From positions 19,034 through 83,033 of the forward strand of contig JAXHLO010000017.1 in the NCBI GenBank assembly GCA_034522075.1: DNA of 64,000 nucleotides. The letters run 5' to 3'. A program made the position numbers and the translations under genes. The stretch's first letter is position 1. Every line of letters begins with the position of its first letter. Under the pieces are notes generated by a model. It had not been told where the DNA came from. It made no database searches and saw only the letters and a list, made by a program, of their open reading frames with translations. The DNA comes from UBA7803 sp034522075 (GTDB lineage: Bacteria > Pseudomonadota > Gammaproteobacteria > Pseudomonadales > Azotimanducaceae). Positions 1 through 11,100 of this stretch are shown here, in pieces.

Positions 1-1102
1 TCGCCCAGACTCTCCCAGCCGCCTTCGATGGCCCGGGCCTCTGCGCCCACATAGTGATACGTCGTGCCGACATCGCCCTTCGGGCGCATGAAGACTTCGC
101 CCACTTCGCCGGGCGGCAGCGTGCGGCCTTCCTCGTCGACGATTTTCATCTCGCAGCGTTCCACCGGCCTGCCCACGGAACCGCGATGGGCCAGCCATTC
201 GCTGCCGCTGATGATGGTGGAGCCCTGGCCCTCGGTTCCTCCATAAAGTTCCCAGATGACGTCGGCGCCCAGCCAGTCGATGAATGCCTGTTTGAGCCAT
301 TCCGGACAAGGCGCCGCCAGGTGCCAGACGCAGCGGAGCGTGGACAGGTCGTAGCGCTGCCTGGCGACATCCGGCAGCTGCCAGATGCGCTGCATCATGG
401 TGGGTACCAGGTAAACCGTGTCGACCCGTTCGGCTTCGATCCATGCCAGGGTCGACTCGGCATCGAAGCGCGTGGTGACGGTGACCTGATTGCCTTTGAA
501 CATGGCGATCATGGCCCACATGAACGGACCGTTGTGATACAGGGGGCCGGGTATCAGCACCGAACCGGCCGTGCCGAAGTTCATGTAGTCGCCCTGGGGA
601 TCCCACTGCGCCGGTGTGTGGGAAACGATCAGCTTCGGCCGGCCCGTGCTGCCGCCGGAGGTCATGGCCTTGAAGTAAGTGGCTGTCCGCTCGGGCAATC
701 GGTCGTACGGCCAGCCCCGGGTCCGGTTGAAAACCCTCGGGCACGCTGGCCACGTCCGGGTGGCTGTCCGGCGCGACGCCCACCACCAGTTTCGGCTCTC
801 CCACTTCGATGATCTGATTGCGTTCGAACCGGGGCAGGCGCGCGGACACCGGCTGCGGTGTGGCGCCGAGCTTCCCGGTGCGCGGCGAAGACCGACTCGA
901 AGAACTCGATGCCGTTGGGCAGTGCGATGGTCACGAAGTCGTCGGCCTCCACCCCCATTGCCTGGTAGGCACGGGCCAGGCGATTGCTGCGCCGGTCCAG
1001 CTCGACCCAGGTAATACGTTGCTCGCCGTGAACTACCGCGTCGCGCTCACCGTGTTGCTCACACCAGTACTCGAGAATGCGGGATAGAGAGATGCTGGTC
1101 AT
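1..1102 (-). CDS. AMP-dependent acyl-CoA ligase, BaiB-like (partial, frameshifted)
   Basis: This enzyme would activate a carboxylic acid to its CoA thioester using ATP. The ATG at 1102 opens with MTSISLSRILEYWCEQHGER, typical of the ANL superfamily. The phosphate-binding loop reads TSGGSTGRPK near 650, followed by LIPGPLYHNGPF, LVPTMMQRIW and a GSVGRPVE block. These blocks and their spacing recall bile-acid-CoA ligase (BaiB) proteins, but that assignment is from memory of the family. The C-terminal lid domain lies beyond the left edge. The reading frame changes twice, near 872 (after ESVFAA, continuing KLGATPQPVSARLPRF) and near 720 (before ERTATYFKAMTSGG), so no single frame covers the gene. 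Both breaks are single-base in size and the protein on either side stays conserved, which suggests sequencing indels. It diverges from the TonB receptor, with about 200 bases between them. Confidence 0.8.
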
Positions 1103-1308
1103 GGATCTTTGCCTATCGCTGCAGTCGGAGGCCATTACATGACCCCAGCGCGGCAGGCACAAGGTCCAATACCGGATAGCGAAGAATGCCATTGCATCCT
1201 GGAACATTCTGGGAGATTCTTTCCTGGTTACGGCGTTGAGGGGCGTCGGACGATCCGCGGTGCAGCGGGTTCGGCAGCCGCGAGTCGGTGAGAGGGAGGG
1301 GATACACT

Positions 1309-4140
1309 ATGTTCTATCAAAGTGCCGCTGTGCTCGCCTGTGCGACCATGGCTCTGGCAGCGACTGTGTCTGCAGCGGAGTCCCGCGAGGGCAGGCGTAT
1401 CGAAGAAGTGGTGGTGACCGCGGAAAAACGCGAAGCTACCGTCTCCGACACATCCATTTCCATTACCGCGCTCGGCGAGATGATGATCGAAGATTTCGGT
1501 CTGCAGGGCGCCGACGATCTGGTCAACTTCATTCCAGCCACCACGCGGGATGCCTACGATATCCGCATTCGCGGCGTCGGCCGGAACTTCCCGCGCCCTG
1601 CGGCGGCGAAGGTTCCCCTGGCATCAGCCGCCTATTTCGACGGCGTCTACTCGGAAGACTTCGGCATCGCCTCGTCGGAGAACGGGCTCTACGACGTGGC
1701 GCGCATCGAGGTATTGCGCGGGCCGCAGGGGCGCCTGCTACAGAACGGCAACTCCATCGGCGCGATGCGCTCGACTTCGTGGCCGACGAAACCGACCTAT
1801 GGGTTCGGAGGTGAACTCCCGCGCCATGGTCGGCAACATGGGCACCCAGGAATACTACGGCATCCTGTCCGGCCCCATCATCAAGGATCACCTGGCCGCA
1901 CGGATCGTGGGGCTGAAGCGCGATCGTGACGGCGCTATCGACGGCGACAACGGTTCCGAAGACATCAACTCCACCGATGACCAGAACGTGTCCGTGGCCT
2001 TGAACTGGCGCATTGCCGACAACTGGGAAGCCAACGTGCGCTGGAACGACCGCAAATCCGACCGGGTGATCGGTCAGTCGGTGCTGGTGGATCAGGGGCC
2101 GCTGGGGCAGCGCGGCATGATCGACTCCACCACCTATGCCTACGGCATCCGGCCGGTGGCGCCGGGTACGGCCGGCGCGCTGCAGTTCAACCATCCCATT
2201 ACCGGTGATCCGCGCTTCGGCGGCGACATCCGGCCCGGCGTGGATACGGCGGCCAACCATCGGCCCAACAGCTTCTTTGGCGTCACGGGGCAGAACCTGG
2301 ACAACGATCTCGACGATCTGGACGGCTTTCAGGCCAGCGACGATGGGCGGAGGACGACGAGCGCTTCATCCACAACGCCGTACAGGCGGATCTGAACTGG
2401 GACATCAACGAGACCGCGTCGCTCAAGTACATCGGCGGCTGGATGGATTTCGACTACACCTTCGACATCGACAACGACTGGACCAATGGCACGGTGTCGG
2501 AGTTCCGCCAGACGGTGCTCGAGGCGGTCGAGACCCATTCCCACGAGCTGCAGCTGCTCTGGCAGATCGGCGACAGCCTGCAGATGACCAGCGGCCTGTA
2601 CTATTTCAACTCGGACCGGCTGCAGAACTATGCGTTCAAGGATCTGGCTTCCAACGGTCGTTACACCCGCCCGTGGACTCCGGGCAGTATGGCCGGCTTT
2701 GCGGCGTTCGCGGGCCATCAGCGACTGGGCGACGGCCCGGCATTCGGTCAGAGCATCGGTGCCTGGGAGGGTGATCCCAACGGCGCGTTCTACGAGTACG
2801 CCAACACGGTGGATACCGAGGCCGTGGCCGCCTACACCCAGGGCACCTACTCGTTCAACGAGCAGTGGGCGCTGACCCTGGGTATTCGATGGGCCGAGGA
2901 CAAAAAGGAGGCCTTCGAAAATCGCACGGGCTACTTCGAGGCCGAGATCAACGATCCGGCGAACTTCATCAACCAGCACGCCGGTTCGATGCCAGTGGAT
3001 TTTTTGATGCGCTCCTATCTGTACGCCTAATTTTGGCGCGCCATGCGCAGCACTGGGCCTCACCCCGCTCACCATGACAAACTGGCTGATGGGGAATGGA
3101 CAGCTAGGCTTCCTGGCCGGTCAACCCGGAACACCACTGGTGCCCACCTGCGCGCTGGATGACCCGGACTGCGCAACGCCCCTGCGCCTGCAGGGCCTGC
3201 CGTTCTCTTTTGCCGACACCACGGCAGGCGAAGACGAATGGAGTGACGTTCAGCGTACCGGGTTGGCAGACCTGGATTGGACGCCCAATGATGACACGCT
3301 GGTGTACGCATCCGTGACCACGGGGTGGTATCGGGCGGGTGGTTTCTCGCTGGGCGGTAGGGGATTGCCCGCGAAGCGACGGAAAGCGGCCAGATTCAGC
3401 CGCTGACCTACGACGCAGAAGAGATCATCGCCTACGAGATCGGCTACAAGGGCACGTTTCTGGACGGCCGCCTGCAGCTCAATTCCTCTATCTATCACTA
3501 CAAGTTCGACAACTACCAGGACCGCACGGAAGTCTTCAATGCCGGCAGCGGTACGGCCACCGACGTGGTGCAGAACGTCGAGGAAGCCGAAAATCAGGGC
3601 GTGGAGTTCGAGGTCACCTGGTTGCCCACGGATAGCTGGACCATCGGCGGCAACGGCAGCTATACGGATACCGAGTACAAGTCGGATTTCTTCGTGTTCG
3701 AGGACGACAACCCGGCGTTTCCCGCGCCCTTGTTCCCGGATACAACAGGCGAGGATTCATTCATTGTCCGTAATCTGAAGGGTAATGCTCTCAAGCGCAT
3801 TCCCGAGTGGAAGTTCACCATGTGGAGTTCCTACGACTGGGTGTTCAATGCTGGAACGTTGACGGCGGGCGCTACCTGGTCTTACACCGGCGAATACTTC
3901 AGTGAAGGTATCGAGCGCACACTGGACGAGGTGCCGTCGCGGGATCGGGTCGACCTGTACCTGAGCTGGCGGGATTCCCGGGATTCCTGGAACGTCCGGG
4001 CGTTCGTCGATAATGTGCTCGACGACGTGAACACCCGGGGCATTGGTACGGGTACGGCGGCCTCCGACTGGCAGCGTACCGCCAGCGCACTGTATCCACG
4101 GTTCTACGGGCTGGACGTGACCTATCGGTTCGGCGGCTGA
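1309..4140 (+). CDS. TonB-dependent outer-membrane receptor (multiple frameshifts)
   Basis: An outer-membrane receptor of this family imports a substrate with energy from TonB. The ATG at 1309 follows a strong ribosome site (GGGAGGGG, about 8 bases upstream) and a signal peptide ending near AATVSAAES. Then come the TonB-box-like IEEVVVTAEKRE and the plug domain with IRIRGVGRN and IEVLRGPQG. The barrel continues to 4140, ending LDVTYRFGG with the usual terminal aromatic/glycine strand. The coding frame changes within 1735-1810 (more than one shift), near 2350, at 3028 (creating a TAA) and near 3358. The total length of about 940 residues is normal for the family. This receptor type, with VTAEKRE and no siderophore genes nearby, is common in degraders of hydrophobic compounds; substrate unknown. 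A good terminator follows. Confidence 0.85.
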
Positions 4141-4162
4141 GCTGTCGACGCTTGCGACAAAG

Positions 4163-4192
4163 CCCCCGGGGACGGTGTTCCCGGGGGTTTTT
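4163..4192 (+). terminator. Rho-independent terminator after the TonB receptor
   Basis: A 10-pair stem is formed by CCCCCGGGGA at 4163-4172 and TTCCCGGGGG at 4178-4187, with a five-base loop and five T residues at 4188-4192. It lies 23 bases after the receptor stop codon. Confidence 0.88.
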
Positions 4193-4207
4193 CTCGTTCA
4201 GGGGCGC

Positions 4208-4525
4208 CTACGCTACCAGGCAGGCGGCCTGCTCGCGGGTATAGAAGCGCCCGTCGCGGACGAATCCAGCGGCAATGGTAGACTTGAGGGCGCACGCACG
4301 GCCGGCGCCGTCACGCTCGTGGATCCACTCGTCGGGCAGCCCGTCCATGAGATGCATGGGCGCCAGGGTGCCGTTGGCATAGCGGGACAGTTCCACGCGG
4401 CCTGTGGCGTCGTCGCGGAAGGCGGGTTCGAAGCGCCGGCAGCGGCTTTCCGCGCTGACCCCGCCCGTCCCGGCGAATGCCAGGTTTTCCCGTCGAATGC
4501 GTTGTCTGGTCAGCGGTGGGGCCAT
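4208..4525 (-). CDS. Conserved hypothetical protein, about 105 aa
   Basis: I choose the ATG at 4525 (MAPPLTRQRIRREN) over the longer frame starting at 4648, whose first 41 residues look like shadow translation. The protein is basic at its N-terminus, then has blocks such as NLAFAGTGGVSAE, FEPAFRDDATG, LSRYANGTLAPMHLMDGLPD and GFVRDGRFYTREQAA. This pattern, a short mostly polar protein ending in an F-Y-T-R-E-Q/E-A-A motif, reminds me of an uncharacterised proteobacterial family, but I cannot name a function. There is no signal peptide, membrane segment or cysteine motif. It converges on the TonB receptor across the terminator. Confidence 0.6.
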   Translation of the reverse strand: MAPPLTRQRIRRENLAFAGTGGVSAESRCRRFEPAFRDDATGRVELSRYANGTLAPMHLMDGLPDEWIHERDGAGRACALKSTIAAGFVRDGRFYTREQAACLVA

Positions 4526-4764
4526 GGCGGCGCTCCCGTCGTGCTCGCTGCGGCGGACCCGGGCGGCCGGGCCTGAGTCGCTTTTGCCGGTAGAGCCTGC
4601 ATTGATCGTACCAATTCCCAGTGATTCGCAATGGCCCCTATAAAACACTGTTTTGTATGAACATTGTCTGAACGAGACATGACGGCGGAAATGCCCGGGT
4701 GGCGGAAAAGGTCACTGTGTGACGCTGGCTGCCACGGCGCAGTCGGTTGTCGGGAGCGCGGAGA

Positions 4765-5967
4765 GTGAAGCACAAGTCGTTTCGCACACTGGGGCTGGCC
4801 CCGGCGCTGTTGCAGGCTCTCGAGGCCATGGGCTACCGGACGCCCACGCCCATTCAGGCGCGCTCCATCCCGCCGTTACTGGCCGGCAAGGATCTGCTGG
4901 GCATTGCCCAGACCGGCACCGGCAAGACGGCGGCCTTTGCCTTGCCGCTGCTGCACGCCCTGGCCGCACAGGGCCTCGAGGCTCTCTCCCGCCAGCCCCG
5001 GGCCCTGATACTGGCACCCACCCGGGAGCTGGCCGGGCAGGTCATGGCCGAGGTCGCTGATCTGGCACGCTTTCTGCCGCTGAGCTGCGGCGTCGTCTAT
5101 GGCGGCGTTGGTCAGCAACCGCAGATCGATGCGTTGCGCGGCGGACTCGACGTGCTGGTGGCCACGCCGGGGCGATTGCTGGATCTGATCGGTCAGGGGC
5201 ACGCGGATCTGGCCCAGGTGCAGATGCTGGTGCTGGACGAAGCCGACCGGTTACTCGACATGGGGTTCCTGCCCGACGTGCAACAGCTGGTGCGCCGAAC
5301 GCCGCGCGGCCGGCAGTCGCTGCTGTTCTCGGCCACCATGCCCAAAGCCGTGGCGTCGCTGGCGGCGCACATGCTGCGCCGCCCCGTGCGGGTAGAGGCG
5401 AGCCCCGGCCGCATGACGGTCAAGGACATCCAGCAGCGGGTCATCGAGGTGAAGCCCGATGAGAAGCGCTGGGTTCTCGATCATCTGCTGCGGGAGCCGG
5501 CGGTGACCCGGGCTCTGGTGTTCACGCGAACCCGCCGAGGTGCGGATCAGGTGACCCGCCAGTTGCTGGCCGACGGTATCGATGCGCGGGCCATCCACGG
5601 CGATCTGTCGCAGCGGGCCCGGGAGCGGGCACTGGCGGATTTCCGAGACCTGCAGTGCTGGGTGCTGGTCGCCACCGACGTTGCCGCTCGCGGCATCGAC
5701 GTGCAGGGCATTTCCCACGTGATCAACTACGATCTGCCCGCAGATGCGGAAAGCTATGTGCATCGGATCGGGCGAACGGGGCGGGCCGGAGCTGGCGGGG
5801 CCGCGTGGACCCTGTATTCGCCCACGGAGGTGAAGCACCTGCGCAGCATCGAGGCGCTGGTGGGCCGCATTCCCAGTGAAGCCGAGGCGGCGCTGGGTGA
5901 ACAGCCAGCCCGGGCAGGCGGGAACGAGAGGCGGAAAAGATCGCGGAAAAACAAACGGCCCTCCTGA
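4765..5967 (+). CDS. rhlE: DEAD-box ATP-dependent RNA helicase, RhlE type
   Basis: This enzyme unwinds RNA duplexes in ribosome assembly and RNA turnover. I take GTG at 4765 as the start because GGGAG lies 9 bases upstream and the protein then begins KHKSFRTLGL, as RhlE proteins do; a TTG at 4747 is also possible. The order of motifs is complete: Q motif (about residues 23-31), Walker A AQTGTGKT (48-55), PTREL (85-89), TPGR (134-137), DEAD (158-161), SAT (189-191), then the second RecA domain with VFTRTRRGADQV, HGDLSQ, DVAARGID and HRIGRTGR. The tail after about residue 375 is short and basic (RRKRSRKNKRPS), as expected for RNA contacts. About 400 residues is the usual length. The gene stands alone and ends in a hairpin terminator overlapping its stop codon. 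Confidence 0.95.
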   Translation: MKHKSFRTLGLAPALLQALEAMGYRTPTPIQARSIPPLLAGKDLLGIAQTGTGKTAAFALPLLHALAAQGLEALSRQPRALILAPTRELAGQVMAEVADLARFLPLSCGVVYGGVGQQPQIDALRGGLDVLVATPGRLLDLIGQGHADLAQVQMLVLDEADRLLDMGFLPDVQQLVRRTPRGRQSLLFSATMPKAVASLAAHMLRRPVRVEASPGRMTVKDIQQRVIEVKPDEKRWVLDHLLREPAVTRALVFTRTRRGADQVTRQLLADGIDARAIHGDLSQRARERALADFRDLQCWVLVATDVAARGIDVQGISHVINYDLPADAESYVHRIGRTGRAGAGGAAWTLYSPTEVKHLRSIEALVGRIPSEAEAALGEQPARAGGNERRKRSRKNKRPS

Positions 5968-5980
5968 GAGGGCCGTTCTT
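5954..5980. terminator. Hairpin terminator between helicase and RRM genes
   Basis: A perfect 10-pair stem, AACGGCCCTC at 5954-5963 and GAGGGCCGTT at 5968-5977, has a four-base loop containing the helicase stop codon. It sits between two convergent genes, with only a short T stretch on the plus side (TTCTT) and A residues on the other, so it could act in both directions. Confidence 0.75.
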
Positions 5981-6004
5981 GCAGCAAGCGCTGGCGTGGC
6001 TGGT

Positions 6005-6277
6005 TTACCAGCGGCCGCCGCCACCGCCGCCGCTGCGGGGCTTGCTGGTTGCTTCGTTGACCCGCAGGGCGCGGGAATCGATGCTGTGGCCATTCAATTC
6101 GGCAATGGCCTTCTGACCATCCGCCTGGGACATTTCAACGAAACCGAAGCCGCGTGACCGGCCGGTATCGCGATCCATGACCACGGCCGCCGAAGTCACA
6201 TCGCCGATACGGGCGAACAGGGCTTCCAGGTCGGAGTCGGTGGTGCTCCAGGGCAGATTGCCTACGTAAATTTTCAT
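6005..6277 (-). CDS. Small RRM RNA-binding protein
   Basis: A 90-residue single-domain RNA-binding protein of the kind found in cyanobacteria and many proteobacteria, often cold-induced. The ATG at 6277 gives KIYVGNLPW (RNP2) at residues 2-10, and RGFGFVEM (RNP1) lies near residues 43-50. The tail is a glycine run with arginine (SGGGGGGRW), a common RNA-contacting extension. A longer frame upstream exists but its first 22 residues precede RNP2 without conservation. It is convergent with the RNA helicase, so the two may act together in RNA metabolism, though that is only inferred from position. Confidence 0.92.
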   Translation of the reverse strand: MKIYVGNLPWSTTDSDLEALFARIGDVTSAAVVMDRDTGRSRGFGFVEMSQADGQKAIAELNGHSIDSRALRVNEATSKPRSGGGGGGRW

Positions 6278-6553
6278 CGTCTCATTTGCTCCGTGCTCGA
6301 TTCGTTCGAGCCTTGGTCTATCGCGCGCATTCCCACTTTTCAATCAATTCGCGCGGGTTAGGGCCGCTGTTGGCCTGCTGAATTAAAATTAGAAGCGATT
6401 GCCGATTATCGTGAGAGACGGGCTCGGAAGAACATGATCTTGCAGGGCGATCTCTGGAAGGACACTCGGGGCAGGGTCTCTAATTCGGGCGAAGTATATG
6501 CCATGGGCGCCGCCGCGCAAGCGAAATGTGGCGTGGTGACAGCGAGGGTTCGT
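6278..6553. other. Intergenic region upstream of the RRM gene
   Basis: About 275 bases with no convincing gene. It must hold the promoter of the RRM gene on the minus strand. It contains an AT-rich patch around 6380-6395 that stands out from the GC-rich surroundings, but I do not see a clear pair of promoter boxes. Confidence 0.4.
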
Positions 6554-6739
6554 TCAGCCTTTGCGGCTTGGGCCCAGGATGATGTGGCGGCGACCGCCCA
6601 GCGGATCCTGATTGCTGAAGCCCGTGGGTACCTGCTCGATCTTCTTACCGGCGGCAAGGAACGCTTTCACGTCATCTTCCAGGTTCTTGCGGACCTGATC
6701 GTTGGAAACCTGTTCCTGGGCTTTCCGGGGACGACTCAT
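6554..6739 (-). CDS. Small basic hypothetical protein, 61 aa
   Basis: The ATG at 6739 opens MSRPRKAQEQVSNDQVRKNL. The protein has a helical acidic/basic middle (EDDVKAFLAAGKKIEQVP) and a short ordered-looking tail containing TGFSNQDPLGGRR. A 116-residue frame on the opposite strand covers the same DNA, but its composition looks like shadow translation, whereas this one has an even mix of charged and helical residues. The ribosome site is weak. I do not recognise the family, and it has no membrane segment or signal. It lies between the RRM gene and the hydroxyacid dehydrogenase, both also on the minus strand. Confidence 0.5.
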   Translation of the reverse strand: MSRPRKAQEQVSNDQVRKNLEDDVKAFLAAGKKIEQVPTGFSNQDPLGGRRHIILGPSRKG

Positions 6740-6828
6740 TATCTGATCAACCTTTGCGGCGGGAAACGCTGCTCAGCGGGGTGAATGCGCAGCCTATCAG
6801 AATGAGCGATGGAAAGCTCGGCATGCAG

Positions 6829-7974
6829 TCAACGCGCCGGGTGCCAGATGATGCGCTCATCCACGTCGGTGATGTCGGTCAGCCCGCAGAAGGCCATGGA
6901 CAGATCCAGTTCATTGGCGATCATCTCCAGGGTCCGGCAGACGCCCGCTTCACCCAACGCGCCGAGGCCGTACAGATAGGCGCGGCCGATCATGGTGCCG
7001 CGGGCGCCCAGCGCCAGAGCCTTGAGCACGTCCTGACCCGAGCGGATACCGCCATCCAGCCAGATCTCGATGTCGTCGCCAACGGCGTCGACGATGGCCG
7101 GCAGGGCATCGATACTGGCGGGAGCGCCATCGAGCTGACGGCCGCCGTGGTTGGACACCACCAGAGCGTCGGCGCCGCTCGCCACAGCCAGGCGCGCATC
7201 GGCTGGTTCCATGATGCCCTTGAGTATCAGCTTGCCGCCCCAGCGCTCCTTGACCCAGGCGACGTCGTCCCAGTCCAGGGTGGGGTCGAGTTGAGCCGCC
7301 GACCACTCCCCCAGATTCTTCATGTCCGCGGCACCTTCGGCATGACCGATCACGTTGCCGAAGTCCCGGCGTCCGGCCCGGAGCATTCCCAGGCACCAGC
7401 GCGGTTTGCTCAACATGTTCAGCAACGTGGCCGGACCCAGCCGCGGCGGCGTGCTGAGACCGTTCTTCAGATCCTTGTGGCGCTGGCCCAGGATCTGCAG
7501 ATCCAGTGTGAGCACCAGGGTAGAGCATCCGGCGGCTTTGGCACGGTCGATGAGCCGGCCGATGAACTCCCGGTCGCGCATGACGTAGAGCTGAAACCAG
7601 AAGGGTGCGCTGGTTCGGGCGGCCACTTCCTCGATGGAGCAGATGCTCATCGTCGACAGAGTGAAGGGTACGCCGAAGCGTTCGGCCGCCCGGGCCGCAT
7701 GAATCTCGCCGTCGGGATGCTGCATGCCGGTGAGTCCGGCCGGGGCGAGTGCCACGGGCATGCGCACCTTCTCGCCGGCCATGGTGGATGCCAGGCTGCG
7801 ATGTTCGAGATTGACAGCCACGCGCTGGCGCAAGCGGATGTCCTCGAAGCGTTGTTGATTGGCCCGATAGGTGACCTCGTTCCACGAGCCGGAATCCACG
7901 TAGTCGTAGAACATGCGCGGCACCCGTTTGCGATGCAGACGGCGCAGATCCTCGACACAGGTGATGACGCTCAT
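6829..7974 (-). CDS. FMN-dependent alpha-hydroxyacid dehydrogenase (LldD family)
   Basis: This 381-residue enzyme would oxidise a 2-hydroxyacid such as lactate to the 2-oxoacid with an FMN cofactor. I use the ATG at 7974 (MSVITCVEDLRRLHRKRVPR), because the long upstream extension of the frame is unlike the family. Family signatures are clear: FYDYVDSGSWNEVT near the N-terminus, LAPAGLTGM, FQLYVMRDR, LTLDLQILGQR, LILKGIM, the active-site block SNHGGRQLDG with the proton-abstracting histidine, and GGIRSGQDVLKALALGA for the FMN phosphate. The length matches LldD and glycolate oxidase relatives. It lies divergent to putA with 127 bases between the two starts, so the pair may share a control region. 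The exact substrate cannot be read from sequence. Confidence 0.9.
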   Translation of the reverse strand: MSVITCVEDLRRLHRKRVPRMFYDYVDSGSWNEVTYRANQQRFEDIRLRQRVAVNLEHRSLASTMAGEKVRMPVALAPAGLTGMQHPDGEIHAARAAERFGVPFTLSTMSICSIEEVAARTSAPFWFQLYVMRDREFIGRLIDRAKAAGCSTLVLTLDLQILGQRHKDLKNGLSTPPRLGPATLLNMLSKPRWCLGMLRAGRRDFGNVIGHAEGAADMKNLGEWSAAQLDPTLDWDDVAWVKERWGGKLILKGIMEPADARLAVASGADALVVSNHGGRQLDGAPASIDALPAIVDAVGDDIEIWLDGGIRSGQDVLKALALGARGTMIGRAYLYGLGALGEAGVCRTLEMIANELDLSMAFCGLTDITDVDERIIWHPAR

Positions 7975-8101
7975 GGGCGGGCAGGCACGCAGGGGGCGAT
8001 GTGGGGCATCAAAGGGTGGCGCATCAGATGTCTCTCCGGGCTCGTTCAGTGGCCATGATATGCTGACTGCCGTCTCCGGCAACACGGTCGCAGTCAGGCT
8101 T

Positions 8102-11100
8102 ATGCTCATTGACGGCCAGGCGCTCCAGGCACCGTCGGCGTTGCGCCGGCGGGTACGCGACGACCACCGCATCGATGAAGCCGCCCATGTCCAGCGCCTG
8201 GCGGAGTATGCGGCATTGCCCGATGCGGCCGAGGCTCGGGTCGATGCGGGCGCCCGTGACCTGGTGGTTCACCTGCGCCGCCAGCGCCACCAGGTAGGCG
8301 GCATCGATGCACTCATGCAGGAATACGATCTGTCGTCGGAGGAGGGCGTCACCCTCATGTGTCTGGCGGAGGCGCTGCTGCGTATTCCCGATGCCCGGAC
8401 TCAGGACGAATTTATCGAGGAGAAGCTGGGGGCCGGCGACTGGCAAAGCCATCTGGGTGCGTCGGATGCCTTCTTCGTCAATGCGTCCACATTCGGCCTG
8501 ATGATGGCCGGGCGGCTGGTATCGCCGCGGGACGCTCCGGCGGATGCCATGGACCGATTGCTGCGGCGTCTGGGCGAGCCGGTCATCCGCCAGGCTGTGC
8601 GGCGCGCCATGCGAATTCTCGGCCGCCAGTTCGTGCTCGGCGAGACCATCGAGCAGGCCATGAGCCGGGCGCAGGAAAGTGAAGTGCTGGGCTACCGCTT
8701 TTCCTACGACATGCTGGGAGAGGCGGCCCGCACCGAGCAGGATGCGGACGATTATTTCGAACGCTACTGCCATGCTGTCGAAGCCCTGGCCGATGCCGCC
8801 GCCGGTCTGGGTCCGGAGCGGGCCCCGGGCATTTCGGTGAAGCTGTCGGCCCTGGATGCCCGCTACGAGTTCGCGCGCCGCGACCGTGTCCATGGCCCGC
8901 TGCTCGATCGCCTGACGGCGCTGTGCGAGTTGGCGGCCCGGCATGGTATCGGTTTGTGCGTGGACGCCGAGGAGTCCGACCGCCTGGACCTGTCGCTGGA
9001 TCTCATCGAACACGTGGCGTTGCACATGAAAGGCCGTGGCTGGGACGGCTTCGGACTGGCGGTGCAGGCGTATCAGAAGCGCGCACTCGCGCTGATCGAT
9101 TGGCTGGCGGATCTGGCCGGACGGGCCGATACGCGCCTGCTGACGCGGCTGGTGAAAGGCGCTTACTGGGACATGGAGATCAAGCGCGCCCAGGAAGGCG
9201 GTTTCAGCGACTACCCCGTGTTTACCCGTAAGGTGCACACCGACATTTCCTATCTGGCCTGCGCGCGGCGCATGCTCGAGGCTGGCAGCGCCTTCTATCC
9301 CTGCTTCGCCACCCACAACGCCCGCACCGTGGCTGCCTTGCGTGAGATGGTGGGGGAGCGCCGTGACTTCGAGTTTCAGCGCCTGCATGGCATGGGCGAG
9401 GCGCTGTATCAGAAGGTGCTCGACGACGATTCGGCGGGATTCGCCTGCCGCGTCTATGCGCCGGTGGGCGGTCATGAAGATCTACTCGCCTATCTGGTAC
9501 GGCGTCTGCTGGAGAACGGCGCCAACACGTCCTTCGTCAACCGGATCGCCGACGACTCCCTGCCGCTGGACGAACTGGTAGCGGATCCTGTTGTGCGGGC
9601 GAGCGCCGATGGTTTTGCTGCGCATCCGCAGATCCACCCGCCGGCGGAACTGTTCGGCGAACAGCGGCGCAACAGCCAGGGCATTGACCTGGCGGATCCG
9701 CCGGTGGTCGCGCGGCTGCAGCGCGACATGCAGTCAGCCGATCACGACCGCTGGCGCAGTGCCCCGGTGGTCGATGGCAAGGTGTGCAGCGGCCCTGAGC
9801 GCACGGTCTACCGACCGGCTCAGCAGCATACGGCCGTGGGCCGGGTGGTGGAGGCCCACGCGGACCAGGCGCGTGCGGCGCTGGCCGCCGCCGAGGCGGG
9901 CGCTGATGCATGGAACGATACCCCTGCCGGAGTTCGCGCCGACATTCTGCGGCGGGCCGCCGATCTTATGGAAGCGGATGCACCGGCGTTCATGACTCTG
10001 TTGTGCCGTGAAGCCGGCCGCACCGTGGTGGACGCTCATCTGGAGGTACGCGAAGCCGTGGACTTTCTGCGCTACTACGCGGCCGAAGGCCAGCGGGTTT
10101 TCGCAGCGCCGGTGCAACTGCCGGGTCCCACCGGCGAGGAGAACAGTCTGCGCCTGACCGGCCGCGGACCATTTCTGTGCATCGCGCCGTGGAATTTTCC
10201 GCTGGCCATATTCACCGGCCAGGTTGCCGCCGCCCTGGCGGCCGGCTGTCCGGCGTTGGCCAAGCCGGCGGAACAGACGCCGCTGGTGGCGGCACAGGTG
10301 GTGCGCCTGCTGCATGAAGCCGGCGTGCCTGGCGCAGCACTGCATCTGCTGCCCGGTGACGGGCCGGCCATTGGCGGCGCTCTGCTGGAGGACCCGCGCC
10401 TGGCGGGCGTGGCATTCACCGGCGGAACCGACACGGCCCGGCACATTCAGCGGGCGCTGGCTGCGCGGGACGGTCCCATGATTCCGCTGATCGCGGAAAC
10501 CGGCGGCATCAACGCCATGATCGTCGATTCCACCGCACTGCCGGAACAGGTGACCCGTGACGTCATGACGTCAGCATTTCAGAGTGCGGGCCAGCGCTGC
10601 TCGGCTCTGCGCCTGCTGTGCATCCAGGAAGACGTGGCGGATCGCCAGATCGCAATGATCGCCGGCGCCATGCAGGTACTGCAGGTGGGTGATCCGGCGT
10701 GGCTCGCCACCGACGTGGGGCCCATCATCGACGCGGCGGCCCTCGACGATCTGACCGACTACCGGCGCCAGGCGCACGAACGCTTTCGCCTCATTGCCGA
10801 GACGCCCATGAACGAGGCCGATCCGGCGGGCCTGTCGGCGGGCCTATTCATGGCGCCGGCGGCGTACGAGATTGCCGCCGTCGCCGACCTGGATCGGGAG
10901 GTGTTCGGGCCGCTGCTGCACGTGGTGCGTTATCCCGGCGGGGGGCTCGACGAGCTGGTGGCGCAGATCAACCGCCTGGGTTACGGCCTCACCCTGGGCC
11001 TGCATTCCCGCAGCCGCAGCCGCGCCGAGCGGGTCATTGCCCGGGCCCGGGTCGGCAACCTCTACGTCAACCGCAATCAGATCGGTGCCGTGGTGGGGGT

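Noticed and set aside
1735..3360. Programmed ribosomal frameshifting in the TonB receptor
   Set aside because: The several shifts are in different directions with no slippery heptamer or structure, and such receptors are not known to use it.
5251..6093. Long open frame opposite the helicase gene
   Set aside because: It lies in the shadow of a clearly coding gene with all motifs. High GC makes long false frames common on the opposite strand.
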